From: Streptomyces paradoxus
Lineage (GTDB): Bacteria > Actinomycetota > Actinomycetes > Streptomycetales > Streptomycetaceae
Assembly (NCBI RefSeq): GCF_014202475.1
Contig: NZ_JACHGV010000005.1
Coordinates: 1 to 64,000, forward strand
Direction of reading: 5' to 3'
Length of the DNA: 64,000 nt
Shown: one piece after another, positions 1 through 8,883 of the stretch
How the letters are laid out: each line of letters starts with the position of its first letter
Position numbering within the stretch: position 1 is the first letter of the stretch
Position numbers and translations under genes: made by a program
The notes under the pieces: generated by a model
Seen by the model: the letters and a program-made list of their open reading frames with translations, nothing else
Told to the model about the DNA's origin: nothing
Databases searched by the model: none

Positions 1-47
1 GGTACTGCAGGGGGGACCCTGTGGGAGAGTAGGACGCCGCCGAACAA
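1..47 (+). rRNA. 5S ribosomal RNA, 3' end (partial)
   Basis: The first ~47 bases read as the last third of an actinobacterial 5S rRNA, including the GGTACTGCAGGGGGGACCCT element and the closing GACGCCGCCGAAC strand. The 5' part and the rest of the rrn operon lie before the window. A strong terminator follows at once. The exact 3' end is uncertain by a few bases. Confidence 0.93.
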
Positions 48-55
48 TTTTTGGG

Positions 56-87
56 AAAACCCCCGTATCTTCGGATACGGGGGTTTT
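56..87 (+). terminator. Intrinsic terminator of the rrn operon
   Basis: A perfect 14-bp stem (56-69 with 74-87) is closed by a TTCG tetraloop at 70-73. The stem starts AAAACCCCC and ends GGGGGTTTT, so it works in both directions. It closes the 5S rRNA and also lies 8 nt beyond the stop of the leftward response regulator gene. Confidence 0.93.
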
Positions 88-94
88 CTGCGTT

Positions 95-766
95 TCAGGA
101 CGTCTCCACCAGCTTGGTGTCGTACGCCAGGATGACCGCCTGAATGCGGTCGCGGGAACCGGTCTTGGCGAGGATACGACCCACGTGGGTCTTCACCGTC
201 GACTCGGCCAGGTGGAGACGGGCGGCTATCTCCGTGTTGGTCCAGCCCTTTCCGATCACCGTAAGGATTTCGCGTTCCCGGTCCGTCAGGGAAGCGAGAC
301 GGGGGTCGTCCGGGGGCGGGGCCTCGGACGAGGGAGCGGTCGGCAGGTGGTGGACGTAGGCGTCCAGGAGGCGGCGGGTCAGGCTGGGGGCGACCACCGC
401 GTCTCCCGTGGCCACCGCGCGGATGCCGGCGAGGAGTTCCTCGGGCTGGGCGTCCTTGACGAGGAAGCCGGAGGCGCCTGCGCGGAGCCCGGCGTAGGCG
501 TACTCGTCCAGGTCGAAGGTGGTGACGATCAGGATGCGGGTGCGGTCGCCGGCGGAGGTGATGCGGCGGGTCGCCTCGATGCCGTCGAGGCCGGGCATGC
601 GGATGTCCATGAGGACGACGTCGGGATGGAGCTCGGCCGCCATGCGGACCGCTTCGCTGCCGTTCGCCGCCTCGCCCACGACCGTCATGTCGTCCTGGCT
701 CTCCAGCAGCATGCGGGAGCCGAAGCGCTGAAGAGGCTGGTCGTCGGCGATGAGGACCGTGGTCAC
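95..766 (-). CDS. NarL/LuxR-family response regulator
   Basis: A 223-residue DNA-binding response regulator. The receiver has the acidic pair D8-D9, phospho-acceptor D54 in VVLMDIRMPG, T82/T83 and K104. A LuxR-type helix-turn-helix lies at about 155-220 (LTDREREIL, NTEIAARLHLAESTVKTHV). The GTG start overlaps the kinase stop by 4 nt (GTGA), so the two are translationally coupled. It is the last gene of a leftward operon ATPase-permease-kinase-regulator. Such units usually control their own exporter in response to envelope stress or antibiotics. The signal here is unknown. Confidence 0.95.
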   Translation of the reverse strand: MTTVLIADDQPLQRFGSRMLLESQDDMTVVGEAANGSEAVRMAAELHPDVVLMDIRMPGLDGIEATRRITSAGDRTRILIVTTFDLDEYAYAGLRAGASGFLVKDAQPEELLAGIRAVATGDAVVAPSLTRRLLDAYVHHLPTAPSSEAPPPDDPRLASLTDREREILTVIGKGWTNTEIAARLHLAESTVKTHVGRILAKTGSRDRIQAVILAYDTKLVETS

Positions 767-2034
767 TGCGGGGACTCCTCGGGAAGAGACAGGCGGACAC
801 GCCAGCCCCGCTCCGGGTGGGGGCGGGGGCCGGCCTCAAGTGTGCCGCCGTACAAGGCCGTTCGCTCGCGCATTCCGGGGAGCCCGCGGCCGTCCCGGGA
901 GGTCCCGTCGGTGCGGCTGCCGTGGCCGGTGTCGGTGATCGTGACGGTGACGGCGGATTTCTCCTCGTAGGAGAGCTCTATGTCCGCGGTGGCGTGGGGG
1001 CCGCCGTGTTTGAGGGTGTTGGTGAGGGCTTCCTGGATGACGCGGTAGACGGTGAGCTGGCGGCCCGGCGGGAGGGTGGGGCTGCCGTGGATGGTGGTGG
1101 TGACGGGGAGGCCGGCGGAGCGGACGCCGTCGAGGAGCTGGTCGAGGTCGGTGAGGCCCGGCTGGGGGGTCAGGTCGGGCTGCTGCCTCTCCTCCTCGCG
1201 CAGGACGTCGAGGAGGCGGCGGAGTTCGGTGAAGGCCTGGCGGCTGGTGGTGGCGATGGCGTCGAGAGCCTGGGCCGCGCGTTCGGGGGACTTGGCGGCC
1301 GCGTATCGGCCGCCGTCGGCGAGGCCGGTGATCACGGAGAGGTTGTGGCCGATGATGTCGTGCATCTCGCGGGCGATGCGGCCGCGTTCGGCGGCGGTGG
1401 CGAGCTGGGCCTGCTGGTCGCGTTCGGTCTCCAGGCGGCGGGCACGGTCCTCCAGGGCCTCGGTGTAGTCCCGGCGGGTGCGGACCGTGGCGCCGATGAG
1501 GACGGCCACGGTGATGGACATCAGATGTGAGCCGATCTGCTGGTCCCAGGTGCCCTCGCCGTGGCGGAGGGCCGACACGAGGACCGGGGCGATCACCAGG
1601 GCCGTCGCCCACCACAGGTTGCGCAGCGGACGGCGCAGGGCCAGGTGGTAGACGAGGACCAGTTGGAGCAGGGCTGCCTGGAGGGCGGCGCCGGTCCAGG
1701 CGTTGACGAGGGCGAAGGGGACCATGGCGGCCAGGACGGCGCCGGGGTGGGTGCGGCGCCACAGCAGCGGGGCCGAGAGGCCGAGGCTCAGGGTGAGGAG
1801 GAGCCAGCCGGGGACGTCGAGCTGATGGGCGTTGTTGCGCCAGCCGCCGCCGGCGTAGTCGATCAGGGCGGCGGTGACCCAGAAGCCGGTGAAGTGGAGG
1901 TCCCACAGCAGGGGGTGGCGTCGGTCGAAGGCGCGCACCCTGTGGGTGAGGCGCTGGGCGTAGTCGGTGAGGGGCTCCGGCGCCCGGTCTTCCGTCACGG
2001 GGTCCATCGTGCGGGATGTGCTGCCGGGCTTCAT
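763..2034 (-). CDS. Sensor histidine kinase, HisKA_3 type
   Basis: A 423-residue membrane kinase. Hydrophobic segments between about residues 48 and 185 form a compact membrane sensor with little extracytoplasmic sequence. A coiled linker follows, then the HisKA_3 box with phospho-acceptor H225 (REMHDIIGHNLS) and an ATPase domain with N339 (EALTNTLKHG) and a G box near the end. The ATG at 2034 overlaps the permease stop by 4 nt (ATGA), which decides the start; the reading frame stays open further upstream only as a shadow of the permease gene. It should phosphorylate the regulator encoded directly downstream. Confidence 0.93.
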   Translation of the reverse strand: MKPGSTSRTMDPVTEDRAPEPLTDYAQRLTHRVRAFDRRHPLLWDLHFTGFWVTAALIDYAGGGWRNNAHQLDVPGWLLLTLSLGLSAPLLWRRTHPGAVLAAMVPFALVNAWTGAALQAALLQLVLVYHLALRRPLRNLWWATALVIAPVLVSALRHGEGTWDQQIGSHLMSITVAVLIGATVRTRRDYTEALEDRARRLETERDQQAQLATAAERGRIAREMHDIIGHNLSVITGLADGGRYAAAKSPERAAQALDAIATTSRQAFTELRRLLDVLREEERQQPDLTPQPGLTDLDQLLDGVRSAGLPVTTTIHGSPTLPPGRQLTVYRVIQEALTNTLKHGGPHATADIELSYEEKSAVTVTITDTGHGSRTDGTSRDGRGLPGMRERTALYGGTLEAGPRPHPERGWRVRLSLPEESPQ

Positions 2035-2810
2035 ACGTCTTTTCGGCGCAGGACCACCGCGGCCGCCGTGAGGATGACCGCCGTCCACAGGAGCATGGCC
2101 AGCAGCGCGGCGCCCGGGGAGGCGGTTCCGGGCAGGGGCTGGGCCGTGGTGAGGGCTTCCAGGGCCTTGCCGGGGAAGTAGCGGACGGCGTCGTCGACGA
2201 AGGCGTACGGGAGCATGGCCAGGATCTCCGGGAGGATCATGACGAGGCCGATGAAGGCGCCGATGGCCGTGGGGACCGAGCGGAGCAGGGCGCCGATGCC
2301 CAGGGCGAGGACGGCGAGGAGGGTGAGACCTGCCGCGTTGCCCGCGAGGGCGCGCAGGACGCCGGGGTCGCCGAGGGAGGCGGAGAGGTCGGTGCCGGTG
2401 AGGAAGGACTGGGCGAGGGGGAAGGTGAGGAGGTTCGTCGCCAGGGTGAGGGGGAGGGCGACCGCGGTCAGGACGGCGGCCTTGGACCACAGGACGGGCA
2501 GGCGGCGCGGGACGGCCGTCATCGTGGCGCGGATCTGGCCGGTGGAGTACTCGCCGGCGGTGGCCAGGATGCCCAGTACGCCGAGGTTGATCGTGGCGAA
2601 CTGGGTGCCGAGGAGGACGAACATGACGGTGTCCATGCCGCCTTCGCCGGTGCCGTCGTAGGCGGCGCCGAGGCCGGCGCCCATGGCCGCGGTGAGGGCG
2701 CTGGTGACGGCGAGGGTGATCCAGGTGGAGCGCAGGGTCCAGAACTTGTGCCACTCGGAGCGCAGGACGCGGGCCGGGGTCACGCGGTAGGGCAGGGTCG
2801 TCATGGTCAT
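2031..2810 (-). CDS. ABC-2 type exporter permease
   Basis: A 259-residue polytopic protein with about six membrane segments. The amino-terminal RVLRSEWHKFWTLRSTW motif is typical of ABC-2 permeases that pair with a separate ATPase. It contains GEYSTGQIRATMTAVPRR, the cytoplasmic loop usual in this family. The start at 2810 overlaps the ATPase stop by 4 nt; a second ATG lies at 2804. With the upstream ATPase it should form a drug, peptide or lipid exporter controlled by the kinase-regulator pair. The substrate cannot be read from sequence. Confidence 0.93.
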   Translation of the reverse strand: MTMTTLPYRVTPARVLRSEWHKFWTLRSTWITLAVTSALTAAMGAGLGAAYDGTGEGGMDTVMFVLLGTQFATINLGVLGILATAGEYSTGQIRATMTAVPRRLPVLWSKAAVLTAVALPLTLATNLLTFPLAQSFLTGTDLSASLGDPGVLRALAGNAAGLTLLAVLALGIGALLRSVPTAIGAFIGLVMILPEILAMLPYAFVDDAVRYFPGKALEALTTAQPLPGTASPGAALLAMLLWTAVILTAAAVVLRRKDV

Positions 2811-3727
2811 GCCGCTGCTCCTTGCAGGGTCGCCGGGTACTCCACCGCGTCGCGGGTGAGGTCCATGAAGGCCTCTTCCAGGGAGGCGGAGGCGGGGGTC
2901 AGTTCGTACAGGGGGATGCCGTGGGCGGCCGCCGTGCGGCCGATGTGCTGGGCGTCCGTGCCGCGGATCAGGAGGGTGCCGGGGGTGTCGGTGGTGATGT
3001 CGGTGCCGGGGGCGGTGAGGAGGCCGGCGAGGGCGGTGGCCTCCGGGGTGACGACCTTGGTGGTGCCCGCGCCGGATTCGCGTACGAAGTCGGTGACCGT
3101 GGTGTCGGCGAGGAGGCGGCCGCGGCCGATGATGACCAGGTGCTCGGCGGTGAGGGCCATCTCGCTCATCAGGTGCGAGGAGACCAGGACCGTACGGCCT
3201 TCCGCGGCGAGGGACTTGAGCAGGTTGCGGATCCACAGGACGCCCTCCGGGTCGAGGCCGTTGACCGGCTCGTCGAGGATGAGCGTGGCCGGGTCGCCGA
3301 GGAGGGCGGCGGCGATGCCCAGGCGCTGTCCCATGCCGAGGGAGAAGCCCTTGACGCGGCGGTGCGCCACGTCGGTCAGGCCGGTGAGGCCGAGGACGTG
3401 TTCGACCCGGCTGCGGGGGATGCCGTGGGTGTGGGCGAGGGCGCGCAGGTGGTGGTAGGCGGTGCGGCCGGGGTGGACCGAGCGGGCCTCCAGCAGGGCG
3501 CCGACCTCGGTGAGGGGCGCGGGGTGGGTGGCGTAGGAGCGGCCGGCCACGGTGGCGTGGCCGCGGGTGGGGGCGTCGAGGCCGAGGAGCATGCGCATGG
3601 TCGTGGACTTGCCGGCGCCGTTCGGGCCGAGGAAGCCGGTGACGGTGCCGGGCCGGACGGTGAAGGACAGGTCCGTGACGACCGTCCGGTCGCCGTAGCG
3701 TTTGGTGAGTTCGTGTGCCGTCAGCAT
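2807..3727 (-). CDS. ABC exporter ATP-binding protein
   Basis: A 306-residue ATPase of the CcmA / DrrA type. It has Walker A (GPNGAGKST, about residue 38), the signature FSLGMGQRLGIA, Walker B ATLILDEPVNGLDP and the H-loop VSSHLMSEM. The carboxy-terminal ~80 residues form the usual accessory domain. It is the first gene of a four-gene leftward operon and supplies energy to the permease. The intergenic region to the rightward acetyltransferase is under 100 nt, so a divergent promoter probably lies at 3728-3815; GTACC-GG-GGTAC at 3796-3807 is a candidate operator. Confidence 0.95.
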   Translation of the reverse strand: MLTAHELTKRYGDRTVVTDLSFTVRPGTVTGFLGPNGAGKSTTMRMLLGLDAPTRGHATVAGRSYATHPAPLTEVGALLEARSVHPGRTAYHHLRALAHTHGIPRSRVEHVLGLTGLTDVAHRRVKGFSLGMGQRLGIAAALLGDPATLILDEPVNGLDPEGVLWIRNLLKSLAAEGRTVLVSSHLMSEMALTAEHLVIIGRGRLLADTTVTDFVRESGAGTTKVVTPEATALAGLLTAPGTDITTDTPGTLLIRGTDAQHIGRTAAAHGIPLYELTPASASLEEAFMDLTRDAVEYPATLQGAAA

Positions 3728-3820
3728 GGTTCGATGCTCGTGCGTGCGGGGGCGGAGGGCGTCGGACCGGCGGGGTAATCGGGGTGAGGGGCGTCGTACC
3801 GGGGTACTACCGTGGCCCGC

Positions 3821-4363
3821 ATGAGCTATGTGATCCGGTCCGTCCGTGCTGATGAGTGGCCTGCGGCGAAGGAGCTGCGGCTCGCGGCGCTGCGGGATCC
3901 GGTGGCGCACCTGGCCTTCCTGGAGACGTACGAGGAGGCCGCGGCCCGACCGGACGCCTTCTGGCAGGAGCGGACCGCGGGGGCTGCCGAAGGGGCGGAC
4001 AAGGCGCAGCAGATCATCGCCGTGGGGCCGGACGGGCGGTGGGTGGGGACGCTGACCGTGCTCGTGGAGGAGCCCGGGACGACGGACTGGGCCGGGTTTC
4101 CGGTGGAGCGGAAGCAGGGCCATGTGGTCGGCGTGTTCGTACGGCCCGAGGAGCGCGGGAGCGGGCTGACCGAGGTGCTGTTCGACGCGGCCCTGGAGTG
4201 GTCGTGGGGGCGGGGTCTCGAGCGGGTGCGGCTCATCGTGCACGAGGAGAACGGGCGGGCGCAGCGGTTCTACCGGCGGGTGGGGTTCCTGCCGAGCGGG
4301 ATGACGGTGCCGCTGGGGGACGCCGGGGAGCTGGAGCTGGAGTTCGTGCTCGAGCGGGAGTGA
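3821..4363 (+). CDS. GNAT-family N-acetyltransferase
   Basis: A 180-residue single-domain acetyltransferase. The acetyl-CoA loop is seen as VVGVFVRPEERGSGLTEVL, and the later helix-strand as ENGRAQRFYRRVGFLPSG. The ATG at 3821 is preferred over an in-frame GTG at 3812 because MSYVIRSVRADEW is the usual beginning of the fold. It is transcribed divergently from the ABC operon and ends 6 nt from the convergent cmdA-like gene. The substrate (amine, peptide or antibiotic) is unknown. Confidence 0.9.
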   Translation: MSYVIRSVRADEWPAAKELRLAALRDPVAHLAFLETYEEAAARPDAFWQERTAGAAEGADKAQQIIAVGPDGRWVGTLTVLVEEPGTTDWAGFPVERKQGHVVGVFVRPEERGSGLTEVLFDAALEWSWGRGLERVRLIVHEENGRAQRFYRRVGFLPSGMTVPLGDAGELELEFVLERE

Positions 4364-4369
4364 CGGGTC

Positions 4370-5893
4370 CTAGACGGGGAGTTCGTCGTGCGGCCAGCGG
4401 GCGCGGCCCTGTTCGCGGGACCGGAGCAGGGCCAGGGTCGGCATGCCCTGGTCCGCTCCGGTGGCCAGCAGCTCCGGGAGCTGGGGAAGCGGGGCCACGG
4501 CCGCGACGTCGTCCAGGACGAGCGTCATTGGTGGGTCGAGGCGACCGGCCGATGACCGTTCGGCCATGTGCCGGCCGCGCTCGACCACGCTGGAGACGAG
4601 GGCCGTCAGGAGGGGCATGGCGCCCGGGTTCGTCCTGGGGTCCTCGATGGATTCCCCCACCACATAAAGCGTGCCCCCTTCGTGGACGAAGGAATCCAAG
4701 GCGAGGGCATCAGTTCGGTTGGGAGTGCAGGCTTCGCGGATGTTGACCGTGGAGAGGGCGGCCAGGGCGCGGGTGGTCAACTGCTGGGCCATGTCGCGGC
4801 GTTCGGGGTGGGCCGTGAGGGCGCCTTCGAGTTCACCGGCGGAGCCGGGGGCGGCCTTGGGGTTGGTGCGGAGGATGCGTACGGCGTCCTGGATCTGGGT
4901 GCCCTGGGACCAGCGGTGGACGTGGCGGATGGTGCGGCCGTCGATCGCCGCGGCGTGCAGGTAGCTCCGCAGGAGTATCTCGGCTGTGTCGCTGAGGGCT
5001 TGGTCGAGTTTGGCGGTGGGGCGGACGGGGGTGAGGAGGGCGGTGGCTCTCGTGGTCGCTGTCGCCTTGTCCTCGCAGCCGGCGGTGGGGGACCAGTGGA
5101 GGCGGGACGGGGTGTCGCAGAGGTGGGTGGGGTCGTAGAGGTGGGTGGGGCCCAGTTTGGCTCTGGCGTCCTTGGTGTCCTGCCAGAGGGCGGGGTTCGA
5201 GGTGACGACGAGGGCGGGGCCTTCGGCGTCGCGTACGGCTTGGGTTGCGGTGGTCCGCCGGGTTTCCCTCGGGGCTACGAGGACCTTTTCCCATGTGACC
5301 GCCCGTTCCTGGGCGAACAGGGGAGCCGGGGCCGTGGCGGGGACTGTAGTCGAGGGAGGCGGAACCGTTGCCGGCTCCGAGGGGTGCGAGCGGGGAGTCG
5401 GCACCTCGTGCTGCACCGCCGTCGATACGTGCTCGGTTGCCGGTGCCGGTGCCGGTGTCTGAGCCGGTGCCTCGTGCGGCGTGGGCAGGGGCGGTTCCTG
5501 CGCCGCCCGGATCCTCTCTTCCCGGCGTCTCGCGCGAACCGCCCGCCACCGGGCCAGCGTGCCCATCACGAACACGGTCAGGACGACCAGGATCATCAGC
5601 TGGCCGATGAACAGGCCCCAGAACAGGCCGTAGCCGGAGAGTTCGCCGGGGGGCGTGTCGGGCCAGGCGCCGGGGATGTCGTGGGGCTGGGCGATGAGGC
5701 CGCGCATGGCCAGGGGGGTGCGGGCGAAGGTGACGCCGGACGGCCAGGAGCCGTGGGCGAACAGGGCGGCGAGGCCGGTGGCCGTCCACACCAGCACGGT
5801 CATGCCGAGGAGGAATGCCAGTATGCCGACCAGCAGGCCGTCGGGGATGCCTCCCTGGCCGTCCCGCGGGGTGTGGCGGTCGTCCGGTCTCAC
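4370..5893 (-). CDS. cmdA: VirD4/TraG-like membrane protein, degenerate (CmdA-like)
   Basis: A 507-residue protein with two amino-terminal membrane helices (about 20-45 and 92-112), a Pro/Thr/Ala-rich linker (about 125-200) and a cytoplasmic domain. The domain follows the TraG/VirD4 coupling-protein pattern: VVTSNPALWQDTKDARAK, a W-S-P-T-A-G-C block, and Walker B-like TLVLDDVAAVAPLPQLPELL. I see no Walker A loop, Walker B has DD instead of DE, and the protein stops at the point where the family normally continues. It is therefore probably not an active translocation ATPase. The GTG start lies 17 nt after cmdB. The name rests on remembered S. coelicolor gene order (SCO4126). Confidence 0.8.
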   Translation of the reverse strand: MRPDDRHTPRDGQGGIPDGLLVGILAFLLGMTVLVWTATGLAALFAHGSWPSGVTFARTPLAMRGLIAQPHDIPGAWPDTPPGELSGYGLFWGLFIGQLMILVVLTVFVMGTLARWRAVRARRREERIRAAQEPPLPTPHEAPAQTPAPAPATEHVSTAVQHEVPTPRSHPSEPATVPPPSTTVPATAPAPLFAQERAVTWEKVLVAPRETRRTTATQAVRDAEGPALVVTSNPALWQDTKDARAKLGPTHLYDPTHLCDTPSRLHWSPTAGCEDKATATTRATALLTPVRPTAKLDQALSDTAEILLRSYLHAAAIDGRTIRHVHRWSQGTQIQDAVRILRTNPKAAPGSAGELEGALTAHPERRDMAQQLTTRALAALSTVNIREACTPNRTDALALDSFVHEGGTLYVVGESIEDPRTNPGAMPLLTALVSSVVERGRHMAERSSAGRLDPPMTLVLDDVAAVAPLPQLPELLATGADQGMPTLALLRSREQGRARWPHDELPV

Positions 5894-5910
5894 GCGTCCT
5901 CCCCTTGCGC

Positions 5911-7320
5911 CTACGCCACCGTCGATTCGGAGTCGCCCAGGTGGTGCTCCACGAAGGCCGCGGCCCGTTCCTCCGCCTCCAGTTCGGCGGCGTGCAGGGC
6001 GTCGTCCGCGAGGTCGTCGGAGGATTCAGTCATCGCGCGGTCGGTGAAGACCAGGGGGCGTTCGGTCTCCGTGACCAGGTGTTTGACGACCTGGACGTTG
6101 CCGTTGACGTCCCAGACGGCGATGCCGGGGGTGAGGGTCGGGATGATCTCCACCGCCCAGCGGGGCAGGCCCAGGACGCGGCCCGTCGCCCTCGCCTCGT
6201 CCGCCTTCTGGGCGTAGATCGTCCTGGTCGAGGCCATCTTGAGGATCGCCGCCGCTTCCTTGGCGGCTGCCCCGTCCACGACGTCCGACAGGTGGTGGAC
6301 CACCGCCACGAACGACAGGCCCAGGCGTCGGCCGAACTTCAGCAGGCGCTGGAACAGCTGCGCGACGAAGGGGCTGTTGATGATGTGCCAGGCCTCCTCG
6401 ACCAGGAAGATGCGCTTCTTCCGGTCGGGGCGGATCCAGGTGTGCTCCAGCCAGACGCCGACGATCGCCATGAGGATGGGCATGGCGATGGAGTTGCGGT
6501 CGATGTGGGACAGGTCGAAGACGATGAGCGGGGCGTCGAGGTCGATGCCGACCGTCGTCGGGCCGTCGAACATGCCGCGCAGGTCACCGTCGACGAGGCG
6601 GTCCAGGACCAGGGCGACGTCGAGGCCCCAGGCCCGTACGTCGTCTATGGCGACGTTCATCGCCTCGGCCGACTCGGGCTCGGGGTGGCGCAGCTGCTCG
6701 ACGATGTCGGTCAGGACCGGCTGGCGGTCGACGATGGTCTCGTTGACGTAGGCGTGGGCGACCTTGAGGGCGAAGCCGGAGCGTTCGTCCAGGCCGTGGC
6801 CCATGGCGACCTCGATGATCGTGCGGAGCAGCGCGAGCTGGCCCGTGGTGGTGATCGCGGGGTCGAGCGGGTTGAGGCGGATGCCCATGTCCAGGGCGGC
6901 CATGGGGTCCAGGCGGATGGGAGTTATCCCCAGCTCCTGCGCGATGAGGTTCCACTCGCCGACGCCGTCCTCGCCCTGGGCGTCCAGGACGACGACCTGA
7001 CGGTCGCGGAAGCGGAGCTGGCGCAGCACGTACGTCTTCTCCAGCGCCGACTTGCCGTTGCCGGACTCCCCGAGGACCAGCCAGTGGGGGGCGGGGAGCT
7101 GCTGGCCGTAAAGCTGGAAGGGGTCGTAGATGTAGCCCTTTCCGGAGTACACCTCGCGGCCGATGATGACGCCGGAGTCGCCGAGGCCGGGGGCGGCGGT
7201 CGGGAGGTAGACCGCCTGGGCCTGGCCCGTGGACGTGCGCACCGGGAGCCGGGTCGTCTCCACCTTCCCGAAGAGGAAGGAGGTGAAGGCGTCGGTGAGG
7301 ACGGACAGCGGGTCCCGCAT
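5911..7320 (-). CDS. cmdB: VirB4/TraC-like ATPase (CmdB-like)
   Basis: A 469-residue P-loop ATPase of the VirB4/TraC/HerA group. Walker A is GESGNGKS at 84-91 and Walker B is IFLVEEA at 304-310 with catalytic E309. The conserved tail GRRLGLSFVAVVHHLSD corresponds to motif III / arginine-finger sequences of VirB4 carboxy-terminal domains. There is no membrane helix. The upstream gene supplies what looks like the missing amino-terminal half of VirB4, so the two are likely a split VirB4. In S. coelicolor the homologous cluster is needed for normal differentiation and antibiotic production (cmd genes, from memory). The ATG start has only 6 nt to the preceding gene. Confidence 0.88.
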   Translation of the reverse strand: MRDPLSVLTDAFTSFLFGKVETTRLPVRTSTGQAQAVYLPTAAPGLGDSGVIIGREVYSGKGYIYDPFQLYGQQLPAPHWLVLGESGNGKSALEKTYVLRQLRFRDRQVVVLDAQGEDGVGEWNLIAQELGITPIRLDPMAALDMGIRLNPLDPAITTTGQLALLRTIIEVAMGHGLDERSGFALKVAHAYVNETIVDRQPVLTDIVEQLRHPEPESAEAMNVAIDDVRAWGLDVALVLDRLVDGDLRGMFDGPTTVGIDLDAPLIVFDLSHIDRNSIAMPILMAIVGVWLEHTWIRPDRKKRIFLVEEAWHIINSPFVAQLFQRLLKFGRRLGLSFVAVVHHLSDVVDGAAAKEAAAILKMASTRTIYAQKADEARATGRVLGLPRWAVEIIPTLTPGIAVWDVNGNVQVVKHLVTETERPLVFTDRAMTESSDDLADDALHAAELEAEERAAAFVEHHLGDSESTVA

Positions 7321-7326
7321 CAGGTC

Positions 7327-8883
7327 CTACCTCCGAATGCCGGTGGCGAAGGGAAGGGTGTTCACGAAGGCGCGGTGGTGCTCGCGGTCGCACCATTCCA
7401 GCTTGAGGTACGACTTGCCCGCGGAGGCCCTTATCGTGCGCTTGTCGCGGGCGAGGGCGTCGGGGTTGCGGGAGGAGACGGTGATGTAGCCGACGAGGTT
7501 GACGCCGGCCGCGCCGCTGGCGAGGTCCTCGCCGCGCTGGTCGAGCCGGGAGTGGGCGGCGATGTCGCGCGGGTCGACCGTGCGGTTCATCTTGGCGGCG
7601 CGGGAGGCCTCGGCCTCGTCGTTGGTCTTCTCGGTCAGCATGCGCTCGATGGCGACCTCGGTGGGTTCGAGGTCCATGGTGACGGCGACCGTGCGGATGA
7701 CGTCCGGGGTGTGGACGAGCAGCGGGGCGAGGAAGTTGACGCCGACGGGGGTCATCGGCCACTCCTTCACCCAGGCCGTGGCGTGGCACCAGGGGGCGCG
7801 GGTGGAGGACTCGCGGGTCTTGGCCTGGAGGTAGGTGGGCTCCATGGCGTCCAGCTCGGCCGGCCAGGCATTACGTTTCGTCATCGCCTGGATGTGGTCG
7901 ATCGGGTGGTCCGGGTCGTACATGGAGTGGATCAGCGAGGCCAGCCGTCCCTGACCGAGCGGCTGCCGCACGCGGATGTCGGCCTCCTGCAGGCGCGAGC
8001 AGATGTCGGTGAGCTCGCGGGCCATGACGACGGCGAGCCCGGCGTCCCGGTCGACCTTGCCGCCGTGGGCGCGGGCGGCCCGGGCCATGGCGTTGGCCTC
8101 GGCGGCGAGGTCGCGCGTGTAGTGCATGCAGGCGACGAGGTAGGCGCGGTGCTGCTCGCTGCTGGTGGACACCATCGACTGGAGCTGGTCGTAGGACTCC
8201 TGGAGCCAGGGCAGGGCCTTGTCGTCGCCGCGGACGGCGACGTCCTTGGCGTGGGCGTCCGGGTCGGCCGGGAGGGTGCGGGCCAGCATCTGGATGCGGG
8301 TGACGAAGCCGTCGCCGTTGGCGACGTGCTTGAGCAGGGTGCCGAAGCGGTCGACGAGGGCCTCTTGGTCCTCGCTGTCGCGCAGGCCGACGCCGGGGCC
8401 CTCGATCTCGATGGCGGCGGTGACGGTCTTGCGGTCGGCGTGCAGGAGCACGGCGATCTCGTCGGGGCCGAAGGGCGCGGCCAGCCAGGTGATGCGGCCG
8501 ATGCCCGGGGGCGGGCCGACCTCGATCTCCTTGCCGTCCAGCCGGGTGCCGGCCTCGATCGCGGTGGAGCGGTAGGTGGTGCCCTGCTTGAGGGTCCGCT
8601 TGTAGCTGCGGTTGATCTCGAACCACCTGTAGAACGTGCGGTGCTTGTACGGCACGTACACCGCGGCCAGCGCCAGCATCGGGAACCCGGCGAGCAGCAC
8701 GATGCGCAGCGACAGGACCGGGACGAGGAGCCCGCACATCATGCCGAGGAACGCGCCCACGACGATCAGGGCGATCTCGCCGGTCTCGCGGTTGCGGCCG
8801 ATGATCGCGTTCGGCCGGGCGCGGCCGATCAGGTACGTCCGGCGGGGCGTGACCGGATGGGACACGTGGGACTCGGTCGTCAA
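7327..8883 (-). CDS. cmdC: SCO6880-family membrane protein, VirB3/VirB4-N-like (CmdC-like)
   Basis: A 518-residue protein of the SCO6880 family. Two adjacent membrane helices (about 37-58 and 60-78), as in VirB3/PrgI proteins, are followed by a long cytoplasmic part like the amino-terminal domain of VirB4. The cytoplasmic part has no P-loop. It starts with TTG at 8883: the TTG overlaps the stop of the preceding gene (TTGA) and GGAGG lies 9 nt upstream on the minus strand, which supports this rare start. It probably anchors the CmdB ATPase at the membrane. Confidence 0.85.
   Translation of the reverse strand: MTTESHVSHPVTPRRTYLIGRARPNAIIGRNRETGEIALIVVGAFLGMMCGLLVPVLSLRIVLLAGFPMLALAAVYVPYKHRTFYRWFEINRSYKRTLKQGTTYRSTAIEAGTRLDGKEIEVGPPPGIGRITWLAAPFGPDEIAVLLHADRKTVTAAIEIEGPGVGLRDSEDQEALVDRFGTLLKHVANGDGFVTRIQMLARTLPADPDAHAKDVAVRGDDKALPWLQESYDQLQSMVSTSSEQHRAYLVACMHYTRDLAAEANAMARAARAHGGKVDRDAGLAVVMARELTDICSRLQEADIRVRQPLGQGRLASLIHSMYDPDHPIDHIQAMTKRNAWPAELDAMEPTYLQAKTRESSTRAPWCHATAWVKEWPMTPVGVNFLAPLLVHTPDVIRTVAVTMDLEPTEVAIERMLTEKTNDEAEASRAAKMNRTVDPRDIAAHSRLDQRGEDLASGAAGVNLVGYITVSSRNPDALARDKRTIRASAGKSYLKLEWCDREHHRAFVNTLPFATGIRR

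Noticed and set aside
763..2754. A 663-codon extension of the first histidine kinase
   Set aside because: The upstream half is Arg/His/Pro-rich shadow of the permease; the kinase starts at 2034 with an ATGA overlap.
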